This document shows, one piece after another, positions 1 through 8,057 of a stretch of 32,231 nucleotides of DNA. Source of the stretch: CAZONU01 sp965370045 (lineage in GTDB: Bacteria; Planctomycetota; SZUA-567; JAKLDR01); assembly GCA_965370045.1 (NCBI GenBank), contig CBDUSI010000047.1, forward strand, positions 1 through 32,231. The letters are read 5' to 3'. Position 1 is the stretch's first letter, and each line of letters begins with the position of its first letter. Under the pieces are notes generated by a model. The model was given only the letters and a program-made list of their open reading frames with translations. It was not told the DNA's origin and did no database searches. The position numbers and the translations under genes were made by a program.

Positions 1-753
1 TACGTCTTCAACATGGCCGTCTACTGGGGCATTGCCGCGGTCGTGACCTACAAGATGTGGCGCACCGCGGTGCAGATCAACGCGCGCTTCCCGGCGGACC
101 TGGTCGCCAAGTACGCGCACGTCAACGCAGTGGTGCTGGGTTCAACCGGGGGGATCTACCAGCCCAGCAAGGACAACTCGGACCTCAAGGTCGAGAACCG
201 CTCGGTGCCCGAGGGCGGCACAGGCGACAACATCTACGAGAACTCCAAGATCATCATGGAAGACATGGTCCGCTGGAGCGCCGAAAGGTACGGCACCCGC
301 GGGTGCCTTCTGCGCTACTTCTGGCCGGACACTCCCTATTTCCCCCGAGTTGACATGGCCACCATGCCGCTGTTCTCCGCGATGGACGGCACCCCGCTGT
401 GCCCCAACCCCGGGGTGCGCCACGTCAGCTACATCTCAGAGCTGGTCCGCTGGACCATCAACGCCGCCGGGGTGGCCACTTGCCCGCCGCGGATCATCAA
501 CCTGGGCCATCCCGAGGTGGTCGACTTCGAGCGTGCCTGCCGCCTGGCCCGCCGGGCCACCGGCAAGCGGCCCAACGTCAACAGGAACGGGTACCTGTTC
601 AGCACCTTCCGCTACCTGGCCAACTTCGGCCGCCAGGAGGCCCTGCTGGGCCCCCCTCGGTTGGGCCTCACCGAGATATACAACCGCCTCAAGCGCGGCT
701 ACGAGGAAAAATGCCGCTTCCCCGAGGAGTGGATGTTCGAGGAAATCTGGTAG
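1..753 (+). CDS. NAD-dependent epimerase/dehydratase (extended SDR), 5' truncated
   Basis: The reading frame is open from base 1, so the true start lies outside the window and the N-terminal Rossmann dinucleotide-binding part is missing. From the ATG at 13, 246 residues are visible. A GSTGGIYQ segment matches the conserved Ser/Thr-Gly region of extended short-chain dehydrogenases. It is followed by a YxxxK catalytic pair in YENSK and by LLRYFWPDTPY, which resembles the 'RxxNxYGP' substrate-loop region. These features place it with NAD-dependent epimerases/dehydratases acting on sugars or nucleotide sugars. The substrate cannot be told. A predicted promoter separates it from the downstream oxidoreductase, so the two need not form one operon. 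Confidence 0.75.
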   Translation, partial: YVFNMAVYWGIAAVVTYKMWRTAVQINARFPADLVAKYAHVNAVVLGSTGGIYQPSKDNSDLKVENRSVPEGGTGDNIYENSKIIMEDMVRWSAERYGTRGCLLRYFWPDTPYFPRVDMATMPLFSAMDGTPLCPNPGVRHVSYISELVRWTINAAGVATCPPRIINLGHPEVVDFERACRLARRATGKRPNVNRNGYLFSTFRYLANFGRQEALLGPPRLGLTEIYNRLKRGYEEKCRFPEEWMFEEIW

Positions 754-794
754 CCCCGCCCACCGGCACCCCCGGAAGGGCTTATCCCGAGCAC

Positions 795-822
795 TTGCAC
801 CTCCTCCCGGCCGAGCTACAAT
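795..822 (+). promoter_or_regulatory. Predicted sigma70-type promoter for the Gfo/Idh/MocA gene
   Basis: TTGCAC at 795-800 and TACAAT at 817-822 are separated by 16 bp. They lie in the 125-bp gap before the gene starting at 879. The match is by eye only. Confidence 0.5.
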
Positions 823-878
823 CCCGCGCGTTGGACCGGGCCGGGTACCGGTTCGCGAGCATCCGGGAGCTTTCAACG

Positions 879-1937
879 ATGGCCAGGACATTCAAGGTCG
901 GCATCATCGGCGCGGGAGGCATCGCCCGCGGAGCGCACCTGCCCGCCTGGGCAGAGCTGAAGGACCAGGGCGTGGAAGTCACCGCCCTGGCCGACATCAA
1001 CAAGAGGGTTGCCCGGGAATCGGCCGAGAAGTTCGAGGTTCCCGGCGTCTACACCGATTACAGGGCGATGCTCCGCAAGGAGAAGCTTGATGCGGTCAGC
1101 ATCTGCACTCCGGCGGCCTTCCACTGCGAGCAGTCCATCGCGGCGCTCCGGCGCGGCCTACACGTCCTCTGCGAGAAGCCGCTGTGCCTCTCGGTCGCCG
1201 AGTGCCGCAAGATCGCCAGGGCAGTCAAGACCAGCCACAAGCTGTTCATGACCGCGCAGCACCTGCGCTTCATGGGAACCAGCGTCGCCCTCAAGAAGTA
1301 TCTCGATGGCGGGACGTTGGGAGACATCTACTACGTCCACGCCCGGGCACTGCGGCGCAGGGGCCTGCCGGCCCGGCCGACCTTCACCTCCAAGAAGCTC
1401 TCCGGCGGCGGTCCGCTGCTGGACATCGGCGTGCACATCCTGGACTTGGCCTGGTGGCTGATGGGTGGGCCCAAGGTGGCCGCGGTGAGCGGGGTCACTC
1501 ACGAGAAGATGATCCGCAAGGGCGGCAGAATCTGGAACGCCTGGGGACAGTGGGACCCCAAGAAGACCGACGTGGAGGACTTCGCCTGCGGCCTGATCCG
1601 CTTCGAGAACGGCGCGGTGATGTACCTGGAGTCCAGCTTCATCCTCAACATGAAAGAGCGCAGCATCTTCACCGCCACGCTCCACGGCACGCAGGCGGGC
1701 GCCAGCTGGCCGGACTGCGAAATCTTCGGAGAGCGCAACAAGCAGGTCACCGACACCAAGATATTCAACATCCCCAAGGCCGACGCGCATAACGACGAGG
1801 TCCGCGCCTTCTACGAGGCGGTCAAGCACCGCAAGAAGAGCCCGGTGCCCATCGCGGAGACCACCCAGATCATCACGATACTCGAGGCCCTCTACAAGTC
1901 GGCGGACACTGGTCGCGAGGTGCGCATCAGGCGATAG
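879..1937 (+). CDS. Gfo/Idh/MocA family NAD(P)-dependent oxidoreductase
   Basis: This 352-residue protein starts at ATG 879, with a GGGAG ribosome site at 865-869. The frame is open much further upstream, but that extension overlaps the SDR gene and has no family features. The N-terminus reads VGIIGAGGIA, a Rossmann GxGxxx NAD(P) motif. The family EKP motif appears as CEKPL. The C-terminal domain has GGGPLLDIGVHILDL, typical of the glyceraldehyde-3-phosphate-dehydrogenase-like half of this family, with the Asp and His used in catalysis. Length is normal for the family. Members oxidise or reduce sugars, inositols or related polyols in the cytosol; the substrate here is not identifiable. Confidence 0.88.
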   Translation: MARTFKVGIIGAGGIARGAHLPAWAELKDQGVEVTALADINKRVARESAEKFEVPGVYTDYRAMLRKEKLDAVSICTPAAFHCEQSIAALRRGLHVLCEKPLCLSVAECRKIARAVKTSHKLFMTAQHLRFMGTSVALKKYLDGGTLGDIYYVHARALRRRGLPARPTFTSKKLSGGGPLLDIGVHILDLAWWLMGGPKVAAVSGVTHEKMIRKGGRIWNAWGQWDPKKTDVEDFACGLIRFENGAVMYLESSFILNMKERSIFTATLHGTQAGASWPDCEIFGERNKQVTDTKIFNIPKADAHNDEVRAFYEAVKHRKKSPVPIAETTQIITILEALYKSADTGREVRIRR

Positions 1938-1973
1938 CGGGAACGACGCTCGCGCTCACCCTGGAGGAGAGGC

Positions 1974-2585
1974 TTGCCTGACGGCGCAAGGGGATTGAAG
2001 GTTTTCGACGCTCAGGCGCGCGCGCTTCGTGCCGGCCGCACCGCCGAGGCCACCCAGGACCTGCTCGGTGCTCTCAACATGCAGCGCGGCGAGGACAAGT
2101 CGCTGCTGGTCGGCTACCACAACGGCCACTCCCTGCGCGGCATGGAAGAACTGGTCGCCCAGCGCGGCTCGCTGAAGGCGCTCAGCGGACTGGTGCTGGT
2201 CCCCTTCTGCCTCCAGGACGTCGGCTGCGAGCACAAGATCGTCTGGGATCCGGACAGCTGCCGGCGCTGCTGCACCTGCGCGGTGGCTCCCGTGGAGGAG
2301 TTCGCCGAAGAACTCGGCTGGCCCCTGCGGGTCTGCACCCGCGCGCGCCTCGCCCCGCAATTCGTGGAGGAAGTCGAACCCCAACTGGTCATCTCCCTGG
2401 CCTGCCCCCACGAGAGCTTCGCGGAGATCCTGAGCATCAGGAAGGCGCTCACCTACGCGCTGCTGCTCTCAACCCCGGAGGGCTACTGCCGCAACGCTCA
2501 CGCTGATTTGCACGAGCTCACCGAGTTGGCCGCGCACCTGGGCCACAGCTGGAAGCCGACCGGATTGCCCGAGGCCCAGCCTTGA
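1974..2585 (+). CDS. Cys-rich DUF116-like protein
   Basis: 203 residues. The start is a TTG at 1974, chosen because a strong GGAGGAGA ribosome site lies at 1963-1970 and no better start exists. The middle of the protein has the pattern CLQDVGCEH...DSCRRCCTCAV. This is followed by an alternating beta/alpha region with LVISLACPHE and later a YCRN segment. The spacing of cysteines and the 'LxxACxxE' segment resemble DUF116 proteins, which probably bind a metal or Fe-S centre. No enzymatic role is known to me. The assignment rests on motif resemblance only and is moderate. The stop codon overlaps the -35 box of the argG promoter. Confidence 0.5.
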   Translation: MPDGARGLKVFDAQARALRAGRTAEATQDLLGALNMQRGEDKSLLVGYHNGHSLRGMEELVAQRGSLKALSGLVLVPFCLQDVGCEHKIVWDPDSCRRCCTCAVAPVEEFAEELGWPLRVCTRARLAPQFVEEVEPQLVISLACPHESFAEILSIRKALTYALLLSTPEGYCRNAHADLHELTELAAHLGHSWKPTGLPEAQP

Positions 2586-2611
2586 CGCCCCCCTTCCCCG
2601 CCGCTTATAAT
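2582..2611 (+). promoter_or_regulatory. Predicted sigma70-type promoter of argG
   Basis: TTGACG at 2582-2587 and a perfect TATAAT at 2606-2611 are separated by 18 bp. This would start transcription about 35 bases before the argG ATG. The -35 box overlaps the stop codon of the preceding gene. Confidence 0.65.
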
Positions 2612-2651
2612 CGCGGCCGTTGACGCTTCGGCACCTTACGGAGAAACAGAG

Positions 2652-3854
2652 ATGACAAAGAAAGTAGTTCTGGCCTACTCCGGGGGACTGGACACCTCGG
2701 TGTGCATCCCCTGGATCAAGGAACACAAGGACGCGGAGGTGATCACCTTCTCCGCGGACCTCGGCCAGGGCGAGGAGCTCGCCCCCGTCGAGGAGAAGGC
2801 CAAGAAGTCCGGCGCGATCAAGGTCTACATCGAGGACCTCCGCGAGCGCTTCCTGACCGAGTTCGTGTTCCCGGCGCTGCGCGCCCGGGCGGCCTACTCC
2901 AACGGCTATCTGCTGGCCACCGCCCTGGGCCGGCCGCTGATCGGCGCGGAGCTGGCCCGCATCGCCCGCGAAAACGGCGCCGACGGGGTGGCCCACGGCT
3001 GCACCGGCAAGGGCAACGACCAGGTGCGCATCGAGGCCTCGGTGCGCGCGCTGGCCCCCGAGCTGGAGATCATCGCCCCGCTGCGCGAGTGGGACATGAA
3101 AAGCCGCGATGAGGAGTTCGACTACGCCGAGAAGCGGGGCATCCCCGTGCCCGTCTCCAGGAAGAGCCCCTACAGCTACGACCGCAACCTCTGGGGGCAG
3201 TCCATCGAGTGCGGGGTCCTCGAGGATCCCTGGGCCTCGCCGCCCGAGGACGCCTACCAGATGACCAAGGACCCCCAGACCGCGCCGGACGCGGCCGTGC
3301 GCGTCGAGCTGGCGTTCGAAAAGGGAGTCCCGGTCGCGCTGGACGGCAAGCAGCTGGGCCCCGTGGAACTGGTCGAGAAGATCAACGAGATCGGCGGCGA
3401 GCACGGCGTGGGCCGCATCGACGTCGTCGAGGACCGCCTGGTGGGCATCAAGAGCCGCGAGATCTACGAGTCCCCGGGGGCCACGATCATCTACGCCGCG
3501 CACAAGGCGCTGGTGGACCTGACCGTGGGCCGCGACCTGATCCAGCTGGCCGCCCCGCTGAGCGCCGAGTACGGCAAGTTGGCCTACTACGGGCTGTGGT
3601 TCAGTCACCAGCGCGAGGCGCTGGACGCCTTCTTCACGGCCATGAACCGCGTCGTCAGCGGCAAGGTCCGCATGCGCCTGCACAAGGGCACCTGCGTGGT
3701 CGAGGGCCGCAGCAGCCCGGAGTCGCTCTACTCCGAGAGGCTGGCGACCTACACCGCCGCGGACGTCTTTGACCACAGCGCCGCCCAGGGGTTCATAAAG
3801 CTGTGGAGCCTGCCGCTGGCCGCCGAGGCCGCTCGCGCGCAGGAGTCGAAGTAG
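2652..3854 (+). CDS. argG: Argininosuccinate synthase
   Basis: The 400-residue product is the usual length. The enzyme joins citrulline and aspartate using ATP to form argininosuccinate in the cytosolic arginine pathway. The N-terminus carries the PP-loop AYSGGLDTS (about residues 8-16). HGCTGKGNDQVR (about 115-126) is the conserved citrulline/aspartate-binding region, and SPYSYDRNLWG and SIECG further on are family signatures. The start follows a GGAGAAAC ribosome site and a well-formed promoter at 2582-2611. No other arg gene is in the window, so the gene appears to be expressed alone, or with the proline-rich gene 79 bases downstream. Confidence 0.97.
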   Translation: MTKKVVLAYSGGLDTSVCIPWIKEHKDAEVITFSADLGQGEELAPVEEKAKKSGAIKVYIEDLRERFLTEFVFPALRARAAYSNGYLLATALGRPLIGAELARIARENGADGVAHGCTGKGNDQVRIEASVRALAPELEIIAPLREWDMKSRDEEFDYAEKRGIPVPVSRKSPYSYDRNLWGQSIECGVLEDPWASPPEDAYQMTKDPQTAPDAAVRVELAFEKGVPVALDGKQLGPVELVEKINEIGGEHGVGRIDVVEDRLVGIKSREIYESPGATIIYAAHKALVDLTVGRDLIQLAAPLSAEYGKLAYYGLWFSHQREALDAFFTAMNRVVSGKVRMRLHKGTCVVEGRSSPESLYSERLATYTAADVFDHSAAQGFIKLWSLPLAAEAARAQESK

Positions 3855-3902
3855 GGCCCGTCGACCGACGCGTGGGGAGGCGCGCTAGCGTCGGCAAATT
3901 GA

Positions 3903-3919
3903 GCGGGGCATCGCCCCGC
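3903..3919 (+). other. 7-bp hairpin after argG
   Basis: GCGGGGC and GCCCCGC form a perfect 7-bp stem around the loop ATC. It lies between the argG stop and the next start at 3934. There is no T-run on the plus strand, so it is either a weak terminator/processing hairpin or a leader structure of the next gene. Confidence 0.35.
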
Positions 3920-3933
3920 AATGGCGGTCGAGC

Positions 3934-4794
3934 ATGACCGAGAACACTAACTGGGACGCGCTGCTCGACGAGCGCCTGTCTGAGAACCGGCGCCGCCAGC
4001 GCGACGAGGCCCAGGCCGCCGAGCCCCCGCCCGGGCCTGAGGCCGCCGAAGAGCTCCTTGACAGAATCCGCACCGCCGCCGAGAACGGCGACCTCCCCGG
4101 TTCGCAGCCGGCCCCGGAGCACACGCCGCCCCCGTCGCACGAGGCGCCCTCGAAGCCCTTCCTCCCGGCCTCCCCGGGGCACTCGCGTCCCCGCCGCCGC
4201 AAGCCCTCCTCGGCGCGTCTGCATCCCATCGCCTACACGCCGGAGGCCGCCGACTGGCCGGGCCGTCCGCGGCACCACCATCACCGCCTGAAGCTCCACC
4301 GGCTCAAACGCGTGGCCTTCTGGCTGATCCTGCTCTTCCTGCTGCTCGGCGGCATCGTGCTCACCTTCCGACCAGAACTGCTCAAGGACCTGGGCTTCCG
4401 CGACGAGCCCCTGACCCCGCCGATCACCGACACCGAGGATAAGAGACCGAAGCCGCCCCCTAAGCCGGACGAGGAACCCGGACTGCGATCTGGCGGGCCC
4501 GACCCGGTCAGCAAGGAGCCGGAAGGCAAGCTTCCCGAGGAACTTCCCAGAGAGGAACCGCCGCCGCCCGAACTGCGCCCACCGGAAGTCACGAAGCCCG
4601 CGAAAGCACCCGAGAAGAAGAGACCGCCGCTGCCCGCTGATGATATCCTGCGAACGGCCCCCAAGCGCCCCGCGCTGCCCAAGATACCGGTAATCCCCGG
4701 CCCGTTCAGCGGCCCGGACGGATCCAAGATAATCCCGCCCGGCCCGTTCAGCGCCCCCAAGCCCAAGAAGAAGACCGCCAAGTCCCCGGACTGA
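3934..4794 (+). CDS. Proline-rich single-span membrane protein, unknown function
   Basis: 286 residues, no family recognised. Residues 1-125 are hydrophilic and rich in Pro, Glu and Ala, then Arg and His, with a run of four His just before the membrane. Residues about 128-145 (VAFWLILLFLLLGGIVL) form one transmembrane span. The C-terminal 140 residues are very rich in Pro, Lys and Glu and contain two copies of a GPFS element near the end. The basic stretch before the span suggests the N-terminus is cytoplasmic and the proline-rich tail extracytoplasmic, possibly crossing the wall layer as in TonB-like linkers, though no TonB C-terminal domain is seen. It ends 4 bases before the next gene, so the two are probably co-transcribed. 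Confidence 0.65.
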   Translation: MTENTNWDALLDERLSENRRRQRDEAQAAEPPPGPEAAEELLDRIRTAAENGDLPGSQPAPEHTPPPSHEAPSKPFLPASPGHSRPRRRKPSSARLHPIAYTPEAADWPGRPRHHHHRLKLHRLKRVAFWLILLFLLLGGIVLTFRPELLKDLGFRDEPLTPPITDTEDKRPKPPPKPDEEPGLRSGGPDPVSKEPEGKLPEELPREEPPPPELRPPEVTKPAKAPEKKRPPLPADDILRTAPKRPALPKIPVIPGPFSGPDGSKIIPPGPFSAPKPKKKTAKSPD

Positions 4795-4798
4795 GACT

Positions 4799-5623
4799 AT
4801 GTTCTCCCGCCTGCGCCGGGCGCTCGTCCCCAAGGATCCGCTCTATCGTCGGGAGTCCGGTGCGGGGCAGAGGGTGGTTCTGGTTGCCAAGTCGGTGGGA
4901 CTGCTGATCGTTCTGGCAGCGTACCTCTTCTGGGCGACGATGGCCCTGGCCGGCAAGGAAGACGGATCTCTGGCCGTCCTTATAACCGCCGTTGCCTCGC
5001 ACCTGTTCTGCCTCATTGCGTTCGCCCTGGGCGTCCAGTCAATCCGGAACGAGATAGTAGGCGGCACCGCTGAAGCTCTGGTGCTGACCCCCATGTCCCG
5101 TCGCAAACTGATACTCAGCAAGCTGGCGGGGGCGTCCGAGTTTCTGGTGATCGCCGCATTGCTCATTCCTCTGTACTGCCTCAGCGTCGCCTCGGCGACA
5201 TATGGCAATGCGCCCGTAATCTACATTGCCGGTGGCGCCCTGAGAAGCGTGATCGCGACCGAGTGGGGAAACTGGCTCTTCATCTGGGATAACCAGTCCT
5301 ACATGGTCGATACTCTCGTAGGGTTGGCAGCCTTCGTGGGAGACCTGTGCTGGTACCTGCTATTCGCCGCCTGCGGGCTGTGGGCCGGCGTGCTCTCGCG
5401 GACGACTGCCGGAGCATGGATCAAGGGGATAATGACCTGTTGCGGCCTATTCCTGGCGCTGACAGCCTTCGATTGGCTGCCTAACGCCTTCCATGGATTC
5501 TATGACGGGCCGGCACCCAGATGGTGGCTTTGGGTACCGATGTCCTTCGCTACGCGGATAGTCGCAGCGAGGTTTCTCCTTCGCCGTACCATCCGCAACT
5601 TCGACCGGATAGCCACCGACTGA
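4799..5623 (+). CDS. Multi-span membrane protein resembling ABC-2 type permease
   Basis: 274 residues with about six hydrophobic spans. After the first two spans comes RNEIVGGTAEALVLTPMSRR, followed by KLILSKL. This resembles the segment in ABC-2 export permeases where 'E(r/k)xxGTlexLlltPvsr' precedes 'ilgKl'. The family match is therefore plausible but not proved. No ATP-binding subunit is adjacent; the partner would be encoded elsewhere. The gene starts 4 bases after the proline-rich membrane protein. Its 3' end lies 13 bases from the convergent cotransporter gene. Confidence 0.6.
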   Translation: MFSRLRRALVPKDPLYRRESGAGQRVVLVAKSVGLLIVLAAYLFWATMALAGKEDGSLAVLITAVASHLFCLIAFALGVQSIRNEIVGGTAEALVLTPMSRRKLILSKLAGASEFLVIAALLIPLYCLSVASATYGNAPVIYIAGGALRSVIATEWGNWLFIWDNQSYMVDTLVGLAAFVGDLCWYLLFAACGLWAGVLSRTTAGAWIKGIMTCCGLFLALTAFDWLPNAFHGFYDGPAPRWWLWVPMSFATRIVAARFLLRRTIRNFDRIATD

Positions 5624-5636
5624 CGCCGGGCGCGGC

Positions 5637-7910
5637 TCAGGCGGTCAGGTCCTCGCCGCCGCGCGAGTTGACCAGTATGGTCGTGGGCATCCCCTCCACC
5701 AGCCTGCTCAATGCCTGGTGCCGCGCCTCGCGCTCACCCTCTCCGGGCAGCTCGAAACCCAGCAGGACGCAGGTCGCGTCGCCGGAGTGCTCGTGCAGCA
5801 CCTCGCTGAAGGGCCCGCTGCTGACAATGACCTCGGGGGTCACTTCCAAGCGGGCCTCATGGGCCAGTTCAACCAGCGCCTTCTCGGCCGGCTCACGCCC
5901 CTCGGCGTTCTCGACCATGCGCAGCAGGCGCACCTCGCCGTCCTCCCACTCGTCGTTGCTGCGCAGCAGGTGGGCCAGAAGCAGCATCAGCGCGCCGTTC
6001 TTCTGCCCGCGCCACCACACGTCGATGCGCCGGGGCGCGCCCTCGCCGGGGGGCATGCCCCGGGGTGCAATCAGCACCACCCCCATGCCCAGCGAGGCGG
6101 CCACATCGAGGTTCCGCCAGTAAGGCGCGACCCGTTCCGGCTCGCCGCTCCAGCCCATGACCACCATGTTCGGCCTGACCGGGCCGACCGCCGCCAACTG
6201 CAGAACGTTCCGCACTCCCTGGTCGTGGTCCTCCGCCACCATTACCAGCGGGAAGGCGTGGACGTCATCCTCCTCGCAGAGGTCGGCAAGCTGCTTGAGG
6301 GCCGCCCGCCGGTGGGCGGCGTGTTCCTCGATCTGCCCGGTGAGGATGTTGGCCAAGATCACCATGCCGTGACCGGCCTCCAGCCAGACCGCGTAGCGCA
6401 CCAACTCCTCGCGGGAGGCGGGGTTCCCGACGAAGGCCAGGGGAGTCGGTCGCCAGTTCTTCTCGTCCTCGGCCATCCCGGCCAGGGAGTGCAGGTTCCT
6501 CATCGCCGCGGAGAAGACCCAGCCGCGCCGCGCGTCGCCGAACTGCGAGACCAGCTTCTGCCGCCGGACGTACCAGTAGAAGCCGCTTATCGCCAGGATG
6601 GCGGTGATCGCCGCGGCCGGGCTGATGAGCACCATGGCCACCGCGCAGCCCAGCGCGCCCAACCCCGCGGTCGCCCAGTGGAACAGGCGGAAGCGCGGGC
6701 GGAACGAGGGGTTGTCCCCCACCGCCTCGACGAACGCCGCGGCGTTGATCATTCCGTAGCTGCACAGGAAGAACATGCTGATCACCGCGGCCACCGCGTT
6801 GAGCGCGTCCCCCTTCGAGAACATGGCGAAGACCAGCACCCCGGCGGTGATGACGCTGGTGAACACCAGTGCCCGGCGGGGCTCGTCCTTGTCGGGCGAG
6901 CCCTTCCCGAGGAACCCCAGCCAGCTGACAATGCGGTCGCGCGAGACGGCCTGCAGGACGCGCGGCGCGCCCAGGTAGCTGCTCAGCGCGCTGGACAGCG
7001 TGGCCGCGAAGACCCCCAGAATCACGGCGAACATTCCCAGTTGGCCGAGGAGAGCGTAGTCGCGCAGAAGATTGTAGGGCTTGGCGACCATATCCGGCCG
7101 CGCGTAGGCGCCCCCGCCGAGCAGCATCTGCGCGAGGTACACGGCGAACCCCACGCCGACCGCCGCCAGTGATCCGCGGGGAATGCTCCTGCCCGGGTCC
7201 TCCAGGTCCCCGGACATGTTGATGCCCGCGTCGATGCCGGTCACCGCCGGGAAGTAGATGGCGAAGAGCGCCCAGAACGGGAGCACGCTCACCCCGGGCA
7301 GGTTCCGGGCGTTGCCCGAACCCCAGTTCTCCGCGAAGCGCTCGGCCGAGAAGTTGGCGATCTGCCCGCCCATGAAGGCGGCGATGGCCAGGAACAGGAA
7401 GACCATGATGACGTACTGCGTCTTTATCGCCCAACCGGCCCCCACGTAGGCGATGACGAACAGCACCGCCGCGGCCCCGAAGGTGATCAGCGAAAAGTAC
7501 GGCGCCAGCGGACCCTGACCGCCGTCGGCCCCGGGAAACGAGCTCACCAGCGCCTCGGTGAAGCCCAGGATGTAGAAGGGCACCGACAGGGCCAGCGCGC
7601 AGAAGAGGGCCATGCCGATGGACCCGCCGAACTCCGGGCCCAGCACGCGCGAAATCAGATAATAGGCCCCTCCCCCCCTGACCCGCATGTTGGTGCTGAT
7701 CGCGCTGGCCGACAGCGTCGTGAGCAGGGTCAGGCTCTTGGCGATGACCAGGATGATAATCGCGTTGAGGATACCCGCGTGGCCAACCACGTAGTTGGCC
7801 CGCATGAACATGATGACGCCCAGTATCGTGAGGATGCTGGGGACGAAAACGCCCCCGAAGGTGCCGAAGCGGTTGCCGCGCGGCGGTGTTCCGTCAGTGT
7901 TTTCGGCCAC
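5637..7910 (-). CDS. SLC12-like cation-chloride cotransporter (APC superfamily)
   Basis: 757 residues. The start is GTG at 7910 with GGAGAGGG upstream. The N-terminal 440 residues hold about 12 transmembrane segments. The opening GVFVPSILTILGVIMFMR and the later RGGGAYYLISR closely follow the first helix and third-helix region of cation-chloride cotransporters (NKCC/KCC, SLC12). The C-terminal 300 residues are soluble and contain NWRP, LAFVGNP and PNMVVMGW segments, like the SLC12 cytoplasmic regulatory domain. It probably moves K+ and/or Na+ with Cl- across the inner membrane. Amino acid transport is the alternative, because the superfamily also holds amino acid permeases. It is apparently a single-gene unit with its own promoter. 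Confidence 0.85.
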   Translation of the reverse strand: MAENTDGTPPRGNRFGTFGGVFVPSILTILGVIMFMRANYVVGHAGILNAIIILVIAKSLTLLTTLSASAISTNMRVRGGGAYYLISRVLGPEFGGSIGMALFCALALSVPFYILGFTEALVSSFPGADGGQGPLAPYFSLITFGAAAVLFVIAYVGAGWAIKTQYVIMVFLFLAIAAFMGGQIANFSAERFAENWGSGNARNLPGVSVLPFWALFAIYFPAVTGIDAGINMSGDLEDPGRSIPRGSLAAVGVGFAVYLAQMLLGGGAYARPDMVAKPYNLLRDYALLGQLGMFAVILGVFAATLSSALSSYLGAPRVLQAVSRDRIVSWLGFLGKGSPDKDEPRRALVFTSVITAGVLVFAMFSKGDALNAVAAVISMFFLCSYGMINAAAFVEAVGDNPSFRPRFRLFHWATAGLGALGCAVAMVLISPAAAITAILAISGFYWYVRRQKLVSQFGDARRGWVFSAAMRNLHSLAGMAEDEKNWRPTPLAFVGNPASREELVRYAVWLEAGHGMVILANILTGQIEEHAAHRRAALKQLADLCEEDDVHAFPLVMVAEDHDQGVRNVLQLAAVGPVRPNMVVMGWSGEPERVAPYWRNLDVAASLGMGVVLIAPRGMPPGEGAPRRIDVWWRGQKNGALMLLLAHLLRSNDEWEDGEVRLLRMVENAEGREPAEKALVELAHEARLEVTPEVIVSSGPFSEVLHEHSGDATCVLLGFELPGEGEREARHQALSRLVEGMPTTILVNSRGGEDLTA

Positions 7911-7963
7911 TCGGAGCCCTCTCCTGTCCCGAAACCCGGAACTCCACGTCGGGACAGACGGCT

Positions 7964-7992
7964 ATCCTAACCGGGGCGCGCCCGGAGCGCAA
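7964..7992 (-). promoter_or_regulatory. Predicted sigma70-type promoter for the cotransporter gene
   Basis: On the minus strand, TTGCGC (7987-7992) and TAGGAT (7964-7969) are 17 bp apart, about 55 bases upstream of the GTG at 7910. The assignment is by inspection only. Confidence 0.45.
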
Positions 7993-8057
7993 TACCTCGG
8001 CCCCCGCGGCGTGAAGAATATCTGCTGTCTCCGGATTTGAGGCGGACAGGCGGTCTT

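Noticed and set aside
399..878. 160-residue N-terminal extension of the Gfo/Idh/MocA oxidoreductase
   Set aside because: It overlaps the SDR gene in another frame, has no family features, and the Rossmann motif starts directly after ATG 879, which has a ribosome site and promoter.
2469..3776. Long open frame antisense to argG
   Set aside because: It is a high-G+C shadow frame of a clear argG with low-complexity composition. Similar long shadows at 5718-7172, 8037-9380, 9097-11418, 20315-21442, 23133-24668, 25015-26595 and 26592-28043 were dropped for the same reason.
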